From contig OZ257137.1 of the NCBI GenBank assembly GCA_965279115.1, positions 4,154,001 through 4,218,000 of the forward strand: 64,000 nucleotides of DNA. Reading direction: 5' to 3'. The DNA comes from JAEUOS01 sp965279115 (GTDB lineage: Bacteria; Pseudomonadota; Gammaproteobacteria; Burkholderiales; JAEUOS01). Numbering within the stretch: position 1 is the first letter of the stretch; the number at the start of each line of letters is the position of its first letter. Shown in pieces: positions 60,430 to 64,000 of the stretch. The notes under the pieces were generated by a model. That model did no database searches. It worked only from the letters and a program-made list of their open reading frames with translations, and was not told the origin of the DNA. The position numbers and the translations under genes were made by a program.

Positions 60430-61404
60430 ATGAACAAACGCGTTTTCGCTGCGCTTTGCGTGGTTTCCGTGTCTTTGCTTCCAACCGCCGGGAACGCGCA
60501 GGAGGCTTGGCCCGCCCGTTCACTTCGCCTCATCGTCGGCTTTCCGCCGGGCGGAACCATCGACGCATTGGCACGCGCCATGGTGGTGCCGATGGGCAAG
60601 TCACTGGGGCAATCCGTGGTTGTTGAAAACCGTCCTGGTGCGGCGCAGGCCCTGGCTGCGGAACTGGTGGCCAAGGCCGAGCCGGATGGCTACAGCATCG
60701 GTTTGGTGGATTCAGGTCCGCTCACGGTATCGCCGCATTTCAAGCCGATGGCCTTCGACGCCAACCGCTCGTTCACGCCGGTCGGCAGTGTGGCCAAGTT
60801 GCCGCTCATCCTGGTGGCTTCCAACGCAAGCGGGCTTACCGGCCTGCAGGAAGTGATTCGTGCGGCGCAGGCTAAGCCCGGTTCGCTCAGCTACGCCAGC
60901 GTCGGTGCCGGCAGCATGCACAACCTCGCGGGTGAATCCCTGAAGAGCATATTGAAGCTGGACATCCTGCATGTGCCCTACAAGGGCGCCGCGCTTGCAG
61001 CGCCCGACGTGATTGCCGGTCGGGTCGCCTTGATGTTTTCGGGCCTGTCCAGTGGTGCCGGCTGGGTGCGCGACAAACGCGTGGTGGCGATCGGCGTGAC
61101 CTCGCCGAAGCGCTCGGCTGCGCTGCCGGATGTACCGACGCTGGCCGAGCAGGGTGCCGCCGGGTTTGATGCGCAGGGCTGGGTGGGCTTGTTCGGCCCC
61201 GCGGGGCTTGCGCCGGCGGTTGTCGCCCGTCTCAACGTGGCGCTGCGTGAGGCACTGAAGGACCCTGCGCTGATCCAGCAGGAGGTCGTGCGCGGCGGCA
61301 ACGAGATGCTCAGTGGTACTGCCGAAGAACTCCTCGCGCTCATCGCCGCCGACAACGCGCGTTGGGGAAGAACCATCCGCGAGCAGGGTATTCGGGCGGA
61401 ATGA
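60430..61404 (+). CDS. Bug-family (TctC) periplasmic solute-binding protein
   Basis: The 324-residue protein has a signal peptide (NKRVFAALCVVSVSLLPTAGNA, cleavage about residue 22) and the Bug family pattern: WPARSLRLIVGFPPGGTIDALARAM, VVVENRPGAA, KAEPDGYSIGLV, NLAGE...DILHVPYKGAA, GVTSPKRSAALPDVPTLAE. These proteins bind carboxylates and serve tripartite tricarboxylate transporters, though many are orphan. No tctA/tctB is nearby. ATG 60430 is preferred over ATG 60424, since GGAG lies 6 bases before the former and touches the latter. The family is greatly expanded in Burkholderiales. Confidence 0.93.
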   Translation: MNKRVFAALCVVSVSLLPTAGNAQEAWPARSLRLIVGFPPGGTIDALARAMVVPMGKSLGQSVVVENRPGAAQALAAELVAKAEPDGYSIGLVDSGPLTVSPHFKPMAFDANRSFTPVGSVAKLPLILVASNASGLTGLQEVIRAAQAKPGSLSYASVGAGSMHNLAGESLKSILKLDILHVPYKGAALAAPDVIAGRVALMFSGLSSGAGWVRDKRVVAIGVTSPKRSAALPDVPTLAEQGAAGFDAQGWVGLFGPAGLAPAVVARLNVALREALKDPALIQQEVVRGGNEMLSGTAEELLALIAADNARWGRTIREQGIRAE

Positions 61405-61407
61405 AGG

Positions 61408-61428
61408 GCTGTGCAGGGGATGCACAGC
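61408..61428 (+). other. Hairpin after the Bug gene
   Basis: GCTGTGC/GCACAGC perfect 7-bp stem, loop AGGGGAT, starting 3 bases after the stop codon. There is no T-run, so it may protect the 3' end or act in a factor-dependent way instead of as an intrinsic terminator. Confidence 0.5.
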
Positions 61429-61567
61429 GAAGACCCTGCACCTGCGGGCATGAAGGGCGCATAATCAGCGGGTTGCAGGATCGCTGTCCGACCACTCCCA
61501 TGTCTCGATCGATCATTTGCCCATTTTCTTTTGTCGACCTGCCCCTGCCTGACATGCGGGGCGCCGC

Positions 61568-62119
61568 ATGAACGTCGCGGCCGAAAGCCAGCCGGCCGTC
61601 GAAGCGCCTGCCACTTCGCAGGTGTATTCGATCCGCGATTCGTGGCGTTTCGCCGCTCTGCTCTTCGCCATTGACGGCATCTGCCTGGGCCAGTTCGGTT
61701 TCGCCGTCCTGCTGCTCGGCTGGACCGTGCTGGTACGCCTGCCGATGATCGCCCTGGCGTGGAAAGACAAGCCTTTGCGCATCTTTCGCATCAAGAAGGT
61801 CGCGCTCTACCTGCTCGCCGTCATCGGCATCATGGCCTTGTTCATATTCAACCGCCAGGTGGGCACCCAGCGCGCTGACGAACTGGTCAAGGCGGTGGAA
61901 GCCTACTCGGCCAAGCATGGCCAGTTTCCGCAGAACCTGGAGCAGGTGGTGCCGGAGTTCATGTCCGCTGTCCCGCTGGCGCGCTACACCCTGGCCTCGA
62001 ATGACTTTGCGTACAAGACCGGGCCGGATGGCAAGCACGTGCTGTCGTGGACGGTGATTCCGCCGTTTGCGCGCAAAGGTTATAGGTTCGAGGAAAAGCG
62101 CTGGGTCACCCTCGATTGA
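61568..62119 (+). CDS. Membrane protein of unknown function
   Basis: The 183-residue protein has two hydrophobic segments (about 33-60, FAIDGICLGQFGFAVLLLGWTVLVRLPMIALAW, and about 76-95, VALYLLAVIGIMALFIF) and a soluble C-terminal domain (RADELVKAVEAYSAKHGQFPQNLEQVVPEFMSAVPLARYTLASNDFAYKTGPDGKHVLSW). The C-terminal part resembles the periplasmic end of pseudopilin-like proteins (LVKAVEAYSAKHGQFPxxLExLVP). I know no function for it. The start ATG 61568 follows a GC-rich leader with a weak CATAAT at 61460-61465. Confidence 0.7.
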   Translation: MNVAAESQPAVEAPATSQVYSIRDSWRFAALLFAIDGICLGQFGFAVLLLGWTVLVRLPMIALAWKDKPLRIFRIKKVALYLLAVIGIMALFIFNRQVGTQRADELVKAVEAYSAKHGQFPQNLEQVVPEFMSAVPLARYTLASNDFAYKTGPDGKHVLSWTVIPPFARKGYRFEEKRWVTLD

Positions 62120-62201
62120 TACGTCACGCCGGCCGCGCCATCGCGCTTGCGTCATGGTCGGCGTGGAATGAAGCGCGCAGCGCGGCTGTTCCTTCCCCAC
62201 C

Positions 62202-63419
62202 ATGACAAAGAAGCCCCTATCCGCCACGGCATCGCCGCGTCTGCGCGCGTCGCCCAATTTCCTGCAGGCGCTCACCTTCGACGGCAAGCCTTTCATCGCC
62301 AAGGACTCCGAGCCCTATACGCAATACTGGCTCTCCGAGCGCTACCGGGTGTTGCTGGCGATGTTTTCGACCCGTGGCGGCGCCACGGTCGCCGAGGCCA
62401 TGGAAGGCTATTTCCGCCTGACCCGCAGCGCCAGGAGCGAGGCGGAGAAAAAGCGCCTCGCCAGGGCCATCGAGGACATGCGCGGGGCGCAGGTGATTGT
62501 CGATGCCAAGGCGGATACCTCACGCTACACCGCGCGCATCGTCGCCGACTACGTGGCGCACCGCCCGTTCCCGCGCGAGATCGCCGAGCACGTCATCACC
62601 GCGGGCGGCATCGCGCGGCACAGTCGCGTGCTCGACCTGGCGGGGGGGCCGGGCGACCTTTCGCTCATGCTGGCAAAAACCTCCGATGAGGTTTCACTGA
62701 TGGAGCTCTCCAGCGGTTTCATCAAGGCCGCGGCAAGAAGGGCGAAGCAGCTGGGTGTCAGGCTTGCCACGCTGCATGAGTCGTGCAACCGGCTGGTGTA
62801 TCGGGATGACAGCTTCAACGTCATCACCGTCTCGCAGGCCTTGCATTGGCTCGACGACGTCACCGTGTGCCGCGGCGTGTGCCGCCTGCTGGAGCCGGGC
62901 GGCAGCTTCTTTGTCATCCACAGCGCGATCGAACTCGACGACGCCCATCCGCTGGCCTATTTCCTTGGCCACGACTCCATCCTGGGCAAGAAGAAGCGCC
63001 AGGCCTTCCATGCCGAAATCACGCCCTTGCAGCGTCGGCTTGCCCTGCTGTTCGACGCGCTCGATGCGCCCGAGGTGCAGCGGGCGGATCATTCGCAACG
63101 ACTCGAAGGCGATGCCGCGGGGCCGGTGCAGCGCATCGTGCCGGCCGGGGTGTCGTTCGTTCGCCAGCGCCGCCCGTTTGGCCTGGGATATGCGCGCGGG
63201 TTCCTGACACCCCAACACATCGAGGTGTCGGGACAGACCGAGGCGGCTTTCTGGAAAGACCTCGAAGCGCGCTGTGCCACGGCCACGCCCGAGCAGACGC
63301 TTGGCATCCACCAGTGGGCGGTGTTGCATTTCCGGCGCGGTGGAGAGCGCATGCCCGAACAGAAGCTTGCAAGGTTGCCGGTTCGCGAGATTGTTTTCGA
63401 CCTGCGGCGGACGGTATGA
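62202..63419 (+). CDS. Class I SAM-dependent methyltransferase with N-terminal helical domain
   Basis: The 405-residue protein has an N-terminal region (about 40-150, EPYTQYWLSERYRVLLAMFSTRGGATVAEAMEGYF...ARAIEDMRGAQVI) that looks like the dimerisation/winged-helix part of O-methyltransferases. The Rossmann core follows, with motif I VLDLAGGPGDLSLML, acidic loop SLMELSSGFI, motif around VITVSQALHWLDD and post-motif LLEPGGSFFVIHSA. The substrate cannot be inferred. It lies 82 bases after the membrane protein gene and 25 bases before the MDR oxidoreductase gene, so those two may be co-transcribed. Confidence 0.85.
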   Translation: MTKKPLSATASPRLRASPNFLQALTFDGKPFIAKDSEPYTQYWLSERYRVLLAMFSTRGGATVAEAMEGYFRLTRSARSEAEKKRLARAIEDMRGAQVIVDAKADTSRYTARIVADYVAHRPFPREIAEHVITAGGIARHSRVLDLAGGPGDLSLMLAKTSDEVSLMELSSGFIKAAARRAKQLGVRLATLHESCNRLVYRDDSFNVITVSQALHWLDDVTVCRGVCRLLEPGGSFFVIHSAIELDDAHPLAYFLGHDSILGKKKRQAFHAEITPLQRRLALLFDALDAPEVQRADHSQRLEGDAAGPVQRIVPAGVSFVRQRRPFGLGYARGFLTPQHIEVSGQTEAAFWKDLEARCATATPEQTLGIHQWAVLHFRRGGERMPEQKLARLPVREIVFDLRRTV

Positions 63420-63444
63420 AAGCAAGGCGGGAAAGGGAATCTCG

Positions 63445-64000
63445 ATGAAAGCGGTGCAATTCGCACGGTTCGGCCGTGCCTCGGACGTGGCCGAACTGGT
63501 GGAGATACCGGAGCCCGGCGCGCCCGGAGCCGGGCAGGTGCTGTTCGAACTCGATGTCTCACCGATCAACCCATCGGACCTGCTGCATTTTTCAGGACGC
63601 TATGGAACGCCGCCGGCGTTGCCGAGCTTTGCCGGCGGCGGTGTGTTCGGACGCATCCTCGCGGTGGGTGAGGGCGTGGGCCATGTACAGGCGGGTGACC
63701 GGGTCATCGTCAACAATCCCGATCGCGCCGGCTGGCGCGAGCGCCGCCTGTGCCCGGCCGATGGCCTGCTGGCCTTGCCGAAAGCCGATCCGGTTTCCCT
63801 GGCCCTGCTGGCGGCGAACCCGCCTACCGCGCTCCTGATGCTCGAGTTGTTCGGCCGCCTCCAGCCGGGTGACTGGGTGATCCAGAATTCCGCCAACTCT
63901 TCGGTCGGCGTGAGCCTGATCCAGATCGCGCGTGGCAAGGGACTGAAAACCGTGAATGTCGTGCGCAGGTCCGGCCTTGAAGACGCGCTGCGGGGCTATG
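63445..64000 (+). CDS. MDR-family oxidoreductase, enoyl-reductase (MECR)-like, N-terminal part (3' end outside window)
   Basis: From ATG 63445 (AAAGGGAAT upstream) the frame is open to the window end, giving 185 residues. KAVQFARFGRASDVAELVEIPEP and SPINPSDLLHFSGRYG with FAGGGVFGRILAVGEGV and AGDRVIVN are the GroES-like domain of medium-chain reductases. QNSANSSVGVSLIQIAR...KTVNVVRR is the NADPH-binding region in the form typical of 2-enoyl thioester reductases (MECR/ETR). No zinc-ligand Cys is seen in the usual positions. It may act on enoyl-CoA or quinone-like substrates. Confidence 0.85.
   Translation, partial: MKAVQFARFGRASDVAELVEIPEPGAPGAGQVLFELDVSPINPSDLLHFSGRYGTPPALPSFAGGGVFGRILAVGEGVGHVQAGDRVIVNNPDRAGWRERRLCPADGLLALPKADPVSLALLAANPPTALLMLELFGRLQPGDWVIQNSANSSVGVSLIQIARGKGLKTVNVVRRSGLEDALRGY

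Noticed and set aside
61408..61428. Intrinsic terminator after the Bug gene
   Set aside because: The stem is perfect but no T-run follows, so it is listed only as a hairpin.

Overview
The window is GC-rich (my estimate, mid-60s percent) and gene-dense. It looks like a betaproteobacterial chromosome, probably of the Burkholderiales/Nitrosomonadales grade. Reasons: a DUF3579 gene next to rpsT and murJ; a gamma/beta-type lpxK-ycaR-kdsB-adk lipopolysaccharide block; a dnaG-rpoD pair whose RpoD carries a long Lys/Ala/Pro-rich N-terminal tail; and a Bug-type (TctC) solute-binding protein. I see no insertion sequence, prophage, integrase or CRISPR array. Only one RNA gene is visible, a CAU-anticodon tRNA.

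1-21,760 is core housekeeping. It holds the DUF3579 end, rpsT, murJ with a SirB1-like gene, a gamma-glutamyltransferase with an SDR dehydrogenase, a pyrophosphate-energy pair (PPi-dependent phosphofructokinase and proton-pumping pyrophosphatase), ompW behind a well-placed FNR-type box, adk, kdsB-ycaR-lpxK, exbB-exbD, xseA, sodB, dnaG, rpoD and a DMT exporter.

21,800-54,693 is the accessory island and the most interesting part. Two giant secreted subtilisin-like proteins (3474 and 2191 aa) bracket it. Their C-terminal ~490 residues are encoded by a 1466-bp, gap-free, nearly identical DNA stretch. The larger one carries a six-bladed NHL propeller, a subtilisin domain and four complete seven-bladed RCC1 propellers. 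It lacks its own propeptide: the propeptide is a separate small gene ending 7 bases upstream. Between the giants lie a two-partner secretion pair (tpsA with a 9-G tract, tpsB), a periplasmic TPR-CHAT caspase-like protein, two CHASE2 adenylate/guanylate cyclases, a DUF928 protein, a FecR-domain protein, a CRP-like cAMP regulator, a cyclic-nucleotide-binding/metallo-beta-lactamase fusion and a GNAT acetyltransferase. As I recall, TpsA/TpsB, CHAT, CHASE2, DUF928 and FecR genes also cluster in cyanobacteria and some gammaproteobacteria, with no agreed function. My reading is a cAMP-controlled cell-surface protein export and proteolysis module.

54,694-64,000 returns to ordinary genes: a two-component system (histidine kinase and NtrC-type regulator) with a textbook sigma-54 promoter in front, a small membrane protein, an MFS exporter with an extra C-terminal domain, the tRNA, a Bug periplasmic binding protein, a membrane protein of unknown function, a SAM methyltransferase, and the start of an MDR-family oxidoreductase cut by the window end.
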